A DNA stretch of 64,000 nucleotides from JAEWWD01 sp964440115 (GCA_964440115.1 CAYTPV010000004.1:186001-250000); one strand, 5' to 3'. Counted from the first letter of the stretch, positions 9,146-17,618 are shown. Made by a program: numbers and translations. The notes: generated by a model from the sequence alone, not told the origin.

Positions 9146-10333
9146 TTATGCCCTTTTTATGCTGGCGGCCAATACTGACGCAGGCACGCACAGTATAAGG
9201 AGAATGGGGAAAAGAGGGGCATAAGAGCCATAAATCATGCGAATATTCCCCGAAAGCACAGGACCCAGCAGAGCAGAAGGCAATATATGCAGCGTGATGG
9301 TGCCATAATTGAGCGCGTAATACTTTACGCCGTACATGTGATTTGTCGATGATGCGACCAATGCCGGCACACCCCCGTATCCTGTGCCTAAAAGCAGAAA
9401 GCCTGCGATGACGAGAGGCACGCTTGAAAAACGCGACGCGGCATAGAGCACCGGTATCGATGCGGCGAGCACCGCTGTATCGAGCAACATGGTTTTTTTG
9501 CGCCCCAGCTTATCGAACAGGCTGCCAAACAAAAGCCTGCTCAAGCCGTTGCACACGGAAATAAGGCCCGAAGCCAATGTAGCGACTGCAGCAGTAGCGC
9601 CAGCTTCCGCCGCAAACGGGACGGCCTGTCCGATCACGGAAAACCCCACGGCAACGAGCAGCAGCGCCCAGAAAAACAGCAGCCAGAACGATGGCCTTCG
9701 CGCGGCTTCGCGCGGAGTCATGCCTTTTTCATTCGATTCACTCAACTGTCTCTTAGGGAGCGTTTGTGCTTCTTCCGATGTTGGCGGACGAAGCAGCAGC
9801 GACCCCACTACAAGAACAGAGGAAAACAGCACACAGAAGAGCAGAAATGTCGTACGCCAGCCATACGCCGAAATCAGAACAGCGGCGCCTGTGCCCAGAA
9901 GCAAACCGCCAAGGCCATAGCCTGAAAGAAGAACGCCGGAACAGAGACCCGGCTTTTCCGGAAACCATTTTGCAACAGTTCCGACAATGGCATTGTATCC
10001 AAATCCAACACCCAGACCGCAGAGTACGCCATAAGAAAGATAGATGCCCCACAGGCTGCTCACGCGGGAGGAAAGAAAGAATCCTGCTAGCATACACAAT
10101 GCGCTCATGCGTAGTACGAACTGTGCCGATCGATTTTTTAATATGAGGCCGCTGATAAAACCGCCGATACAAAAACTGCTCATGGAAAACGTAAATACCA
10201 GAGACGTCTGTGAACGCACCCAGGAGAATTCAGTTTCAAGAGGAGTGACGAAAACGGACCATCCGTAAATGAGGCCTAAGAACAGCAGCATTATCATTCC
10301 GTATATAAGCTGCAGCGATCTCTTCTTTGTCAT
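9146..10333 (-). CDS. MFS transporter, OFA (oxalate/formate antiporter-like) family
   Basis: A 395-residue major facilitator with 12 predicted membrane segments. The N-terminus LIYGMIMLLFLGLIYGWSVF and the segment GLGVGFGYNAIVGTVAKWFPEKPGLCSGV are typical of OxlT/YhjX-like OFA transporters, which exchange or import small carboxylates. The loop between segments 8 and 9 has the MFS motif FDKLGRKKT. The substrate cannot be inferred here; no neighbouring catabolic enzyme points to oxalate. It has its own promoter and is divergent from the protease gene. Confidence 0.82.
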   Translation of the reverse strand: MTKKRSLQLIYGMIMLLFLGLIYGWSVFVTPLETEFSWVRSQTSLVFTFSMSSFCIGGFISGLILKNRSAQFVLRMSALCMLAGFFLSSRVSSLWGIYLSYGVLCGLGVGFGYNAIVGTVAKWFPEKPGLCSGVLLSGYGLGGLLLGTGAAVLISAYGWRTTFLLFCVLFSSVLVVGSLLLRPPTSEEAQTLPKRQLSESNEKGMTPREAARRPSFWLLFFWALLLVAVGFSVIGQAVPFAAEAGATAAVATLASGLISVCNGLSRLLFGSLFDKLGRKKTMLLDTAVLAASIPVLYAASRFSSVPLVIAGFLLLGTGYGGVPALVASSTNHMYGVKYYALNYGTITLHILPSALLGPVLSGNIRMIYGSYAPLFPILLILCVPASVLAASIKRA

Positions 10334-10366
10334 CGTATACCCGCTTTCCTAAACAGCATATGCACT

Positions 10367-10396
10367 ATTCTATCGTTGCGCCGCTTAGCGCGTCAA
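10367..10396 (-). promoter_or_regulatory. Promoter of the OFA transporter gene
   Basis: Minus-strand TTGACG (10396-10391) and TAGAAT (10372-10367) with an 18-base spacer, about 35 bp before the ATG at 10333. Confidence 0.55.
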
Positions 10397-10448
10397 CAAT
10401 GGATTGCACGTGACCGGTTTGGAAAACAACGCTAAATGTGTGGCTTGT

Positions 10449-10477
10449 TTGACGCACTGGCCTAAAACTGTTACAAT
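10449..10477 (+). promoter_or_regulatory. Promoter of the S41 protease gene
   Basis: TTGACG at 10449-10454 and TACAAT at 10472-10477 with a 17-base spacer, about 65 bp before the GTG start at 10542. Confidence 0.65.
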
Positions 10478-10541
10478 TCGCATATGCTGATGCTGGATAT
10501 TCAGGCAGAGAGTAGTCTCCCATTGTATTGGAGGGATAAGC

Positions 10542-11777
10542 GTGAAGCCCAGAATCAGGATTACTTTGTATTTAGCCGCAATCATACTCATCACGGCGCT
10601 TGTCAGTGTTGAGGCGACGGTGGCAGTAATGAACAAGAGAAGCGGAAGCCTGGCGCTTACCGATACTTCTGATGATCTGTTTCCTATTATGGAACTCATG
10701 CGTACCATAGAAGAACAGCATTTCGGTAAGCCTGTTACAGGGGCGCAAATGGTCGACGGGGCTCTTCGGGGCGCACTGCAAAGCATAGGCGACCCTTACG
10801 CGCGGTACTATACAAATAAGGAATACGTAAAATATCTCGAGCAGCTCGACGGCGCTTACCATGGCATAGGCGCTTTGGTGGGTCAGCCTGAAACGCAGGG
10901 CGTTCCGGTTTTGAAGGTATATAAAGGAAGTCCGGCCCAGAAAGCAGGACTCAAGCCGGGGGATATATTGCTCACAGTGAACGGAAACGCGTTAAAAGGT
11001 CTTGCTCTTGAGGATATTGAAGCCTTGTTTGCGGGTGCAGACGGCACAAAGGCTGTCGTAACGCTCCAACGTGATGGCAAGGAAATGACGCTGCGGATTA
11101 TCAGGGGCGAGGGCGTTTCTGAACGTGTCAGCTACCGGCTGATGGATCAAAAGACCGGATACATTCAGCTGGATAAATTCACCGGCTCCGCTGCGGATGA
11201 GTTCATTGCGGCGCTAAAGGATTTATCAAGCCGCGGTATGCGCTGTCTGGTTGTGGATCTGCGGGATAACCCCGGCGGCGAGCTTTCTCAGGTAACGAAA
11301 ATTGCGGACGCTTTGCTTGGCAAGGGCGTAATCGTATCCGTGCGCAGCGGTGGCGGCCAGGAAGAAGTCTACAGATCTGATGCGGATTGTCTGCAGGTAC
11401 CGCTTGCACTGCTTGTAAACGGGAACTCCGCTTCCGCCAGCGAGATATTGGCGGGCGCCGTACAAGACAGCGGCTCCGGTGTGATCGTGGGGGAAAAGAC
11501 ATATGGCAAGGGTGTGGTGCAGACCACCATGCAATTGAAATCCAATGGCGGCTGGATCAAGCTGACTACCGCGGCTTACTATACGCCCAGCGGCAGGAAT
11601 GTCGACGGAATAGGCATTCAGCCGGATATTCAGGTGGAACTTGCGCAAAGCGTCAAGGAACGTATCAAGCAGAAGAATCTCGATCTCATCGACGATGTCA
11701 GCGATTCTGACGATGCGCAGCTGCTGGCGGCGGTTGAGAAAATTCGCGAACAGGCGCAGGCGCATAACGCTGCATGA
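10542..11777 (+). CDS. S41 C-terminal processing protease (CtpA/CtpB type)
   Basis: A membrane-anchored serine protease of 411 residues that cleaves C-terminal tails of extracytoplasmic proteins. An uncleaved N-terminal anchor (IRITLYLAAIILITALVSVEA) is followed by the cap region, a PDZ domain (about 105-190, GSPAQKAGLKPGDILLTVNG) and the S41 catalytic domain. The nucleophile serine lies in NGNSASASEILAGA and the catalytic lysine in GEKTYGKGVVQ. LRDNPGGE is the usual substrate-site motif. The start is GTG with GGAGG seven bases upstream. In Clostridia such proteases act in sporulation signalling or envelope quality control; which applies here is unknown. Confidence 0.92.
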   Translation: MKPRIRITLYLAAIILITALVSVEATVAVMNKRSGSLALTDTSDDLFPIMELMRTIEEQHFGKPVTGAQMVDGALRGALQSIGDPYARYYTNKEYVKYLEQLDGAYHGIGALVGQPETQGVPVLKVYKGSPAQKAGLKPGDILLTVNGNALKGLALEDIEALFAGADGTKAVVTLQRDGKEMTLRIIRGEGVSERVSYRLMDQKTGYIQLDKFTGSAADEFIAALKDLSSRGMRCLVVDLRDNPGGELSQVTKIADALLGKGVIVSVRSGGGQEEVYRSDADCLQVPLALLVNGNSASASEILAGAVQDSGSGVIVGEKTYGKGVVQTTMQLKSNGGWIKLTTAAYYTPSGRNVDGIGIQPDIQVELAQSVKERIKQKNLDLIDDVSDSDDAQLLAAVEKIREQAQAHNAA

Positions 11778-11846
11778 GATTCAAGATAGTCCAATGTTGG
11801 ATATTTTTGCGGTGATGCCGCATCAAAATACTTTGGAGGTGTACAA

Positions 11847-12380
11847 ATGCAGAATGAACAGTCTTACGAAGCCTTTGTTCCCGAAGCGGCTCCTCAGCTT
11901 GCGCAGGGCGCTTTCCTGATTACCGGCAGGGAAGAAAAGAATGTGATGACGATTGGTTGGTGTCAGTGGGGCCGGGTCTGGAGCATACCCGTTTGCACGG
12001 TGTTCGTGCGCCATAGCAGGTATTCACATGAATTGATCGAGCGTGACGGCATTTTTACAGTATCCGTTCCCCTCGACGGCGCGCACAAAAAAGAACTGGG
12101 CTTCTGCGGTTCAAAATCCGGCAGAGCCATCAATAAGCGCGAAGAACTGGGATTAGAGACAATCCCTGCACGTGCAGGCGGTATAGACGCACTTTCAGGA
12201 TGTGATCTGCATTTTGAATGCCGCGTTGTGTTTAAGCTCGAAATGGCAGGGAAGCTGCCTGAGCTTGCCGAAGCCCTGCGCAATCAATATTATAACCCTG
12301 AGCAGCAGGCGGGCGGCGACGGCGATCCCCACACCGTTTATTTTGGACAGATACTTGCTTCCTACCGGATGGATAAGTGA
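11847..12380 (+). CDS. Flavin reductase-like FMN-binding protein
   Basis: A 177-residue protein with the FMN-binding split-barrel fold of flavin reductase-like proteins. Landmarks are the early NVMTIGWCQWG block, where related proteins bind the FMN phosphate, VRHSRYSHELIERDGIFTVSVP, and the mid-domain GFCGSKSGRAINKREELGL. This family reduces flavins or passes electrons within the cytoplasm; partners are not apparent. GGAGGTGTACAA precedes the ATG. It lies 70 bp after the protease gene and could be read through from it. It is followed by the hairpin array that separates it from the convergent DUF378 gene. Confidence 0.82.
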   Translation: MQNEQSYEAFVPEAAPQLAQGAFLITGREEKNVMTIGWCQWGRVWSIPVCTVFVRHSRYSHELIERDGIFTVSVPLDGAHKKELGFCGSKSGRAINKREELGLETIPARAGGIDALSGCDLHFECRVVFKLEMAGKLPELAEALRNQYYNPEQQAGGDGDPHTVYFGQILASYRMDK

Positions 12381-12402
12381 GTATTTTCGCATTTATATAA
12401 TA

Positions 12403-12593
12403 TGTCCCATCTGATGACATGTGCGTCAGATGGGACACCTTGCATGAAGGCGAACGGTGAGTAAGCCTTCATGAGAAAACTCAAAAAGTGGCGAAAGCCA
12501 CTTTTTGAATTAAAAAAAGGATGCGTCATTGCATCCTTTTGTCATGCAAAGCACATTACCGCTTTGCATGCGTCGTCCGCGCCGGCCGGACGC
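12403..12593 (+). repeat. Array of five perfect stem-loops plus a sixth GC-rich one
   Basis: Seen directly: hairpin 1, 12403-12414 with 12426-12437 (12 bp); hairpin 2, 12443-12451 with 12465-12473 (9 bp); hairpin 3, 12481-12492 with 12497-12508 (12 bp, GAAA tetraloop); hairpin 4, 12515-12524 with 12531-12540 (10 bp, A-tract before and T-tract after, a terminator on either strand); hairpin 5, 12543-12552 with 12561-12570 (10 bp); a weaker GC-rich sixth, 12575-12579 with 12587-12591. Hairpins 3 and 4 would serve as bidirectional terminators between convergent genes; the rest is more than termination needs. Strand is nominal, since the arms are symmetric. Confidence 0.85.
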
Positions 12594-12612
12594 TGTACGC
12601 TTTACACGTTGT

Positions 12613-12831
12613 TCAATCCCTGCCGCCCTCATGCTCATGACGGACATAATCGCGACGGAACAACAGCGTTATTCCCCATATGCCAGCCAAGCCTACCAGC
12701 GTGTAAATGATACGAGTTACAATACCGCTCATGCCGCCGAAAATGGCAGCAACCAGATCGAACTGGAATAGGCCTATCAACCCCCAGTTCAGCGCGCCGA
12801 TGATGATTAGGATCAACGAAAGGGTATCCAT
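12613..12831 (-). CDS. DUF378 family small membrane protein
   Basis: A 72-residue protein with two transmembrane segments. The first (LSLILIIIGALNWGLIGLF) carries the GALNWGLVG-type signature of DUF378, the second is IVTRIIYTLVGLAGIW. A short charged tail ends RRDYVRHEHEGGRD. The function of DUF378 is not established. AGGAGAGATAGT precedes the ATG. The leader upstream (minus strand) contains two small hairpins, 12852-12866 and 12874-12891, that could regulate it or mark the end of a longer leader. I found no convincing promoter. Confidence 0.85.
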   Translation of the reverse strand: MDTLSLILIIIGALNWGLIGLFQFDLVAAIFGGMSGIVTRIIYTLVGLAGIWGITLLFRRDYVRHEHEGGRD

Positions 12832-13204
12832 ACTATCTCTCCTTTGATTTTGTCCGCTTGGCGGACGGTTTCATCCCCGGCCGAGTGGGGACGAAAATAG
12901 TATTTACGCAACCGGGCTTTCACATGCATCAATCATAAAGTGCTAGGTTTATTGGTTTGAATTTGGATTGATCATGTCCGCTTTATTATGCACTAGAGTC
13001 GTTAAAACATGCTTTATTGTTTAAAACTTCATGTGTGTTGCCTTTTAATGTCCGGACAATCATAGATAAATGCAGTTTTCCGCATTTTTGCACGATAAAT
13101 GACATCACTTCGCTGATTTCAGAATTCTGGATATAAGAAAACAAACCCATTATACAAACATCACAATGCCACCGTTATAACGTATAGTTTGTTTAAAGTG
13201 AGCA
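12832..13204. other. Intergenic region between DUF378 gene and rex
   Basis: No convincing coding sequence. The left end is the DUF378 leader with stems GTCCGC/GCGGAC (12852-12866) and TCCCC/GGGGA (12874-12891). The rest is AT-rich, with scattered GTTTAAA words (near 13018 and 13190) and a short stem AAATGC/GCATTT followed by T residues near 13070. I looked for the Rex consensus (TTGT..A N4 T..ACAA) and saw no good match. Confidence 0.5.
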
Positions 13205-13233
13205 TTGACACAAAACATATTAGAATTTATAAT
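13205..13233 (+). promoter_or_regulatory. Consensus promoter of the rex-hyd operon
   Basis: A perfect sigma-A promoter: TTGACA at 13205-13210, 17-base spacer, TATAAT at 13228-13233, 50 bp before the rex start codon. Confidence 0.85.
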
Positions 13234-13254
13234 ATCGATATTGATATATCGATA
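13233..13254 (+). promoter_or_regulatory. Inverted repeat over the transcription start (candidate operator)
   Basis: TATCGATAT (13233-13241) and ATATCGATA (13246-13254) form a perfect 9-bp inverted repeat with a 4-base centre, beginning on the last base of the -10 box, so it covers the likely start site. It does not match the Rex consensus, so a different repressor, or a divergent Rex, would have to bind. Confidence 0.45.
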
Positions 13255-13282
13255 CATATTTATCAATTAAGGATGTTGTGAG

Positions 13283-13936
13283 ATGGACAATGCAAACTCT
13301 ACGGTAGTAATTTCAAAAAGAGCGCTGCAGCGCCTCCCGATGTACCTGAAGTATCTTAAATCATTGCCCAAAGACGGTGCTTCAAATATTTCCGCCACCA
13401 TGATTGCACAGGCGTTGGAACTTAATGACGTTCAGGTCCGAAAGGATCTTGCGCTGGTCAGCGGCGGCGGCCGCCCTAAAATCGGCTATATTCTCGTTGA
13501 CCTCATACAGGACATTGAGCAGTTTCTTGGCTATGGCGATATCAGCAGCGCCGTACTTGTCGGCGCAGGGAACCTTGGCCGGGCTTTGCTTTCCTATAAA
13601 GGGTTTGCGGAGTATGGCTTTGATATTGTTGCGGCGTTTGATACGGATGAATCCGTCATAGGAACTGCCGTGAGCGGGAAGCAGATACTTTCCTGCGATA
13701 AGCTCCATGGTTTATGTGAAAGAATGAAAATTCGCATCGGTATTATCACCGTGCCCGACAGTGAAGCGCAGACAGTGTGTGATAGGCTGGTGGAAGGCGG
13801 AGTGCTCGCAATACTGAACTTCGCGCATATTCGGTTAAAAACGCCGGACAACGTGCTCGTTAAGAATGAGAATTTGGCAAGTTCGCTTGCCGTATTATCC
13901 AAGCATTTATCGGAGCAGCTATATAAGCTTGAATAA
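13283..13936 (+). CDS. rex: Redox-sensing transcriptional repressor Rex
   Basis: Rex dimers bind operator DNA when NAD+ is high and release it when NADH rises, derepressing fermentative and hydrogenase genes. The 217-residue protein has the N-terminal winged helix (ISKRALQRLPMYLKYL, then LNDVQVRKDLALVSGGGRPKIGY), the Rossmann motif VLVGAGNLGRALLSYKGF (about residues 90-107) with AAFDTDESVIG, and the C-terminal swapped helix. It is the first gene of the operon that encodes the hydrogenase, so it probably controls its own operon. The upstream ribosome binding site (AAGGATG) is moderate. The next gene starts 10 bp after its stop. Confidence 0.95.
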   Translation: MDNANSTVVISKRALQRLPMYLKYLKSLPKDGASNISATMIAQALELNDVQVRKDLALVSGGGRPKIGYILVDLIQDIEQFLGYGDISSAVLVGAGNLGRALLSYKGFAEYGFDIVAAFDTDESVIGTAVSGKQILSCDKLHGLCERMKIRIGIITVPDSEAQTVCDRLVEGGVLAILNFAHIRLKTPDNVLVKNENLASSLAVLSKHLSEQLYKLE

Positions 13937-13946
13937 GGGGGCACTC

Positions 13947-14222
13947 ATGAAAATCACGGTATGCGTAGGAAGTTCCTGTCACCTCAAGGGTTCCCGGCAG
14001 GTCGTGGAACAGCTGCAAAGCCTTGTGGCGGAAGCCGGTCTGCAGCAGAGCATTGAGCTGTGCGGCGCATTCTGTATGGGAAACTGCGTCAACGGGGTTT
14101 GTGTGAAAATTGAAGACGAGCTGTTTTCGCTCAAGCCCGAAACAACCGCCCTCTTTTTTCACAATGAAGTCTTACGCAGAATAGGCGATACCCGGCCCGA
14201 TGCTTCAATTGGCAGGGTGTAG
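13947..14222 (+). CDS. Thioredoxin-like [2Fe-2S] ferredoxin
   Basis: A 91-residue protein of the thioredoxin-like [2Fe-2S] ferredoxin fold (the NuoE C-terminal domain type). Four cysteines are spaced as in the family: CVGSSC near the start and CGAFCMGNC in the middle. It likely carries electrons to or from the adjacent hydrogenase modules, or gives the sensory hydrogenase its redox input. A longer reading frame extends upstream into rex, but the ATG at 13947, preceded by AGGGGG, begins the domain exactly. It sits between rex and the HydS-type gene; a similar small gene ends the operon at 21184. Confidence 0.88.
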   Translation: MKITVCVGSSCHLKGSRQVVEQLQSLVAEAGLQQSIELCGAFCMGNCVNGVCVKIEDELFSLKPETTALFFHNEVLRRIGDTRPDASIGRV

Positions 14223-14254
14223 CTGCGCTCTTAGGGAGAAAGGAGACGTATACC

Positions 14255-15931
14255 GTGGATGATTGTCTGAGGCTAAAAAAATCTAACTGTAAAAATTGTC
14301 ATAAGTGCATCCGGCAATGTCCGGTTAAATCCATACGCTTTTCAGATGCCCAGGCGAATATCGTCAGCGAAGAATGCATACTTTGCGGGCAATGTTTTGT
14401 GGTATGTCCGCAGAACGCAAAAGAAATTCGGAATGATATTGCTTCGGCCAAGGCGCTGCTGCAGAGTTCTTCCTTGGTTTATGCAAGCATCGCGCCCTCA
14501 TTTGTGGCGAATTACTCAGATATCACCATCAAGTCCATGGAAAAGGCTCTTCGTACGCTTGGATTTGCGGGCGTGGAGGAAACCGCGGCCGGGGCGACGC
14601 TGGTAAAAAATCAATATGATGCTCTGGTAAAGAAAAACTGGCAGGATGTCATCATATCGTCCTGCTGCCCCACCGTAAATCTTTTGATACAGAAACATTA
14701 TCCTAGAGCGCTGCAGTTTCTTGCGCCCGTCATTTCCCCCATGCATGCACATTGTTTGGATATCAAACGCAGATATGAGGGCGCAAAAACTGTTTTTATA
14801 GGCCCCTGCATCTCAAAAAAGGATGAAGCCGAGCGTTACCCCGGCGCAGTGGACTGCGTATTGACGTTTGAGGAACTTTCACACTGGCTGGATGAAGCGG
14901 GCGTAACGCTTGAATATATCGAGGATACCAACGATCAGAGCAGTACCCGGCTTTTCCCTGTATCAGGAGGCATACTGCGTTCAATGGCTCGCGATAACCC
15001 CGCATATACGTATCTGACCATCGACGGTATCGATAATTGCGTAAATGCGATCAACGATATATTGTACCACGGCATGAGCAAATGCTTCATCGAAATGTCC
15101 GCATGTGCCGGAAGCTGTATCGGAGGCCCGGTTATGGATAAAACCCGCCGCGCGCCGGTGCTGGAATATATAGCCGTGAACAGTTATGCCGGGAAACGGG
15201 ATTTTACAATCGCGCCGCTTGCAGAGGCCGAAATGAAAAAGGATATTCCTTCGCTTGCCGCACGCAGCGTGTCTTTCGGGGATTCTGCCATTGAAGAAGT
15301 CTTGAGGAAGATAGGCAAAACCAAGCCCGAGCACGAGCTGAACTGCGGCAGCTGCGGGTATAATTCCTGCCGGGATAAAGCAAGGGCGGTTCTGCTGGGG
15401 AAGGCGGATCTTACGATGTGCCTGCCTTATCTGAATGAACGTGCGGAATCCTTTTCAGATAATATCATCAGCAACGCGCCCAATGCAGTGCTGGTGCTCA
15501 ACGAATCGCTTGAGATACAGCAAATCAACATGACGGCGTGCAGGCTGATGAATTTGCCCGATCCGAATACGGTTCTCGGCGAACATGTCGTGCGGCTGCT
15601 GGACCCCGCCCCGTTCCTGGATGTTTATCTGGCCGGAAAGACAGTGCGCAATTCGCGCATATACCTTGCGGATTACCAGAAGTATGTCGACCAGACAATC
15701 GTCTACGACAAGAGCTACCATATTCTCATATGCTTCATGCGCGATGTAACGGAAGAAGCGAGGCAGCGTGAGAGCAAAGAAGCCATGAGCCGCAGAACGC
15801 TCGAAATTGCGGACAAAGTCATAGAAAAACAAATGCGAGTGGTACAGGAGATTGCGTCGCTGCTGGGGGAGACTACCGCACAAACGCAGATCGCACTGAC
15901 CAACCTCAAGGAGTCGCTGGGCAATGAATAA
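14255..15931 (+). CDS. Sensory [FeFe]-hydrogenase with C-terminal PAS domain (HydS type)
   Basis: A 558-residue iron-only hydrogenase-like protein proposed to sense H2 or redox state rather than turn over. Order: two [4Fe-4S] clusters (Cys 12/15/18/22 and 41/44/47/51); H-cluster domain with SSCCPT (137-138), GPCISKKDEA (Cys 185) and SACAGSCIGG (about 283-290); an extra FeS motif CGSCGYNSCRDKARAV; then a PAS domain (about 425-520) and a terminal helix. L1 reads CCPTV instead of the usual CCPxW of catalytic enzymes. This matches the group C hydrogenases described in Clostridia and Thermoanaerobacter relatives. The start is GTG after AAGGAG. The phosphatase gene overlaps its end by 8 bp, which points to a direct signalling pair. 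Confidence 0.9.
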   Translation: MDDCLRLKKSNCKNCHKCIRQCPVKSIRFSDAQANIVSEECILCGQCFVVCPQNAKEIRNDIASAKALLQSSSLVYASIAPSFVANYSDITIKSMEKALRTLGFAGVEETAAGATLVKNQYDALVKKNWQDVIISSCCPTVNLLIQKHYPRALQFLAPVISPMHAHCLDIKRRYEGAKTVFIGPCISKKDEAERYPGAVDCVLTFEELSHWLDEAGVTLEYIEDTNDQSSTRLFPVSGGILRSMARDNPAYTYLTIDGIDNCVNAINDILYHGMSKCFIEMSACAGSCIGGPVMDKTRRAPVLEYIAVNSYAGKRDFTIAPLAEAEMKKDIPSLAARSVSFGDSAIEEVLRKIGKTKPEHELNCGSCGYNSCRDKARAVLLGKADLTMCLPYLNERAESFSDNIISNAPNAVLVLNESLEIQQINMTACRLMNLPDPNTVLGEHVVRLLDPAPFLDVYLAGKTVRNSRIYLADYQKYVDQTIVYDKSYHILICFMRDVTEEARQRESKEAMSRRTLEIADKVIEKQMRVVQEIASLLGETTAQTQIALTNLKESLGNE

Positions 15932-17096
15932 TCTTTGTACCGATGTGGGGTATTTGAGTCTCAATAAATATGGCGAGCAGCTTTGCGGCGATCATGTGGA
16001 AATCGCATCCAACGGAGAAAATGCAACCATCGTTGTACTGGCCGATGGGTTAGGCAGCGGCGTAAAGGCAAGCATACTTTCGACACTGACGGCCAAAATC
16101 ATCTCCACCATGATGGCCAATTCCATGACGCTGGCAGAATGTGTTTCCACCGTTGCGCAGACACTGCCCATCTGTAAAGTGCGGCAGGTGGCGTATTCTA
16201 CTTTTACCATCATTCATATAAAGGACAATCTGGATGCCGAAATCATACAGTACGACAATCCTGACGTAGTCCTTCTTCGAGACGGCAAATATTTGGAGCT
16301 TGTAAAAAGCTCCGAGACCATAGACAACAAAACCATTTATAAATCAAAGCTTCGTCTGCAGCAGGACGATACGTTTATCATGTTCAGCGATGGTGCCGTA
16401 CACGCGGGCGTTGGCCTGAAACTGAACTTTGGCTGGCAGCATAGGAACATTGTTGACTTTTTGGAGCGCGTGTATCGCAGGGATCTTACGGCTAAGACAT
16501 TGAGTGCAATGCTGCTCAATGAATGCGCATCACTATATGAAGGAAAACCGGGCGACGATACGACGGTCTGCACAATCAAAATACGCCGCCGGGAGCCAAT
16601 GAATGTCATGATAGGACCGTCCGCCGGCATTGACGATACGAATAAAATGATGTCGCTGTTTTTCTCCCGCGAAGGCAAGCACATTGTCTGCGGCGGCACG
16701 ACCTCTAACCTCGCGGCGACTTTTTTAAATAAGCCGCTGGACGCGCGGCCGGAATATATCGATCCGGATATCCCTCCAACCGCGAAGATTGAGGGCGTCG
16801 ATCTCGTTACGGAGGGCGTCATCACCATGAGCAGGGTGCTGGAATACGCGAAAGATTATATCGGCAACAACGAGAAATATGAAATCTGGAATCAAAAAAC
16901 GGACGGCGCGTCGCAGATTGCAAAGCTGCTGTTTGCGGAAGCGACCGATATAAGCTTTTTTGTAGGAAGGGCCGTAAACCCTGCCCACCAAAACCCGAGC
17001 TTGCCCATTGGCTTCAGCATCAAGATGAATCTTGTGGAGGAGCTTGCGCAGTGCCTGAAAACCATGGGGAAAAGGATTAAAATCAGTTATTTTTAA
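15924..17096 (+). CDS. SpoIIE/PP2C-type serine phosphatase paired with HydS
   Basis: A 390-residue protein phosphatase. The PP2C metal-binding motifs are intact: VVLADGLGSGVKAS (about 36-49), FIMFSDGAVHAG (about 150) and PGDDTTVC (about 210). The remaining 160 residues form a second domain (NVMIGPSAGIDDTNKMM, VDLVTEGVITMSRVLEY) seen in phosphatases that accompany hydrogenases but without assigned function. No membrane segment is present. Translational overlap with the PAS-hydrogenase gene suggests that the sensory hydrogenase controls this phosphatase, or the reverse. No partner kinase or anti-sigma system is visible in the window, so the target is unknown. Confidence 0.88.
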   Translation: MNNLCTDVGYLSLNKYGEQLCGDHVEIASNGENATIVVLADGLGSGVKASILSTLTAKIISTMMANSMTLAECVSTVAQTLPICKVRQVAYSTFTIIHIKDNLDAEIIQYDNPDVVLLRDGKYLELVKSSETIDNKTIYKSKLRLQQDDTFIMFSDGAVHAGVGLKLNFGWQHRNIVDFLERVYRRDLTAKTLSAMLLNECASLYEGKPGDDTTVCTIKIRRREPMNVMIGPSAGIDDTNKMMSLFFSREGKHIVCGGTTSNLAATFLNKPLDARPEYIDPDIPPTAKIEGVDLVTEGVITMSRVLEYAKDYIGNNEKYEIWNQKTDGASQIAKLLFAEATDISFFVGRAVNPAHQNPSLPIGFSIKMNLVEELAQCLKTMGKRIKISYF

Positions 17097-17129
17097 AATT
17101 TCAATATAGTTTTTGAAAGGATCAGAGGT

Positions 17130-17618
17130 ATGAATGTGGACATTGACTATGCGGAACTGGACCGCATCATCGACGCACACGGGCGAACTCCCAGCGCGAT
17201 TATCGCCATACTGCAAGGCATCCAGGAAAAATATCGCTATCTCCCCCGGGAAGTCTTTGTGTATCTCTCCGGGCGGCTTTCGGTAAGCGAAGCGAAAATT
17301 TACAGCGTAGCAACCTTTTATGAAAACTTTTCTCTCGAACCCAAGGGGAAATATGTGATTAAGGTCTGCGACGGCACAGCCTGCCATATTCGCAAATCCA
17401 TCCCCATACTTGAAAGACTTCGTAAGGAGCTCAGGCTTTCTGAAGAAAAGCATACGTGCGATGACCTTTCGTTTACGCTTGAAACAGTGGCGTGCCTTGG
17501 CGCATGTGGTCTTGCACCGGCGCTCACTGTCAACGACAAGGTGCATCCCTGCATGACACCGGATAAAGCTGCCTCGTTGATTGCGGAATTGAAAAAGGAG
17601 CTTGCAAGTCATGCTTAA
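17130..17618 (+). CDS. hydC: HydC, NuoE-like subunit of electron-bifurcating hydrogenase
   Basis: The 162-residue NuoE-like [2Fe-2S] subunit of the trimeric NADH/ferredoxin-dependent [FeFe]-hydrogenase. The N-terminal helical part (AIIAILQGIQEKYRYLPREV, SVATFYENFS) is standard for NuoE. The thioredoxin-like part binds the cluster through CDGTAC and CLGACGLAP. It relays electrons between HydB and HydA in the cytoplasm. AGAGGT lies before the ATG. It overlaps hydB by 8 bp. Confidence 0.93.
   Translation: MNVDIDYAELDRIIDAHGRTPSAIIAILQGIQEKYRYLPREVFVYLSGRLSVSEAKIYSVATFYENFSLEPKGKYVIKVCDGTACHIRKSIPILERLRKELRLSEEKHTCDDLSFTLETVACLGACGLAPALTVNDKVHPCMTPDKAASLIAELKKELASHA

Noticed and set aside
12900..13204. 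Rex operator upstream of rex
   Set aside because: Scattered GTTTAAA words do not form the TTGTxAA-N4-TTxACAA dyad.
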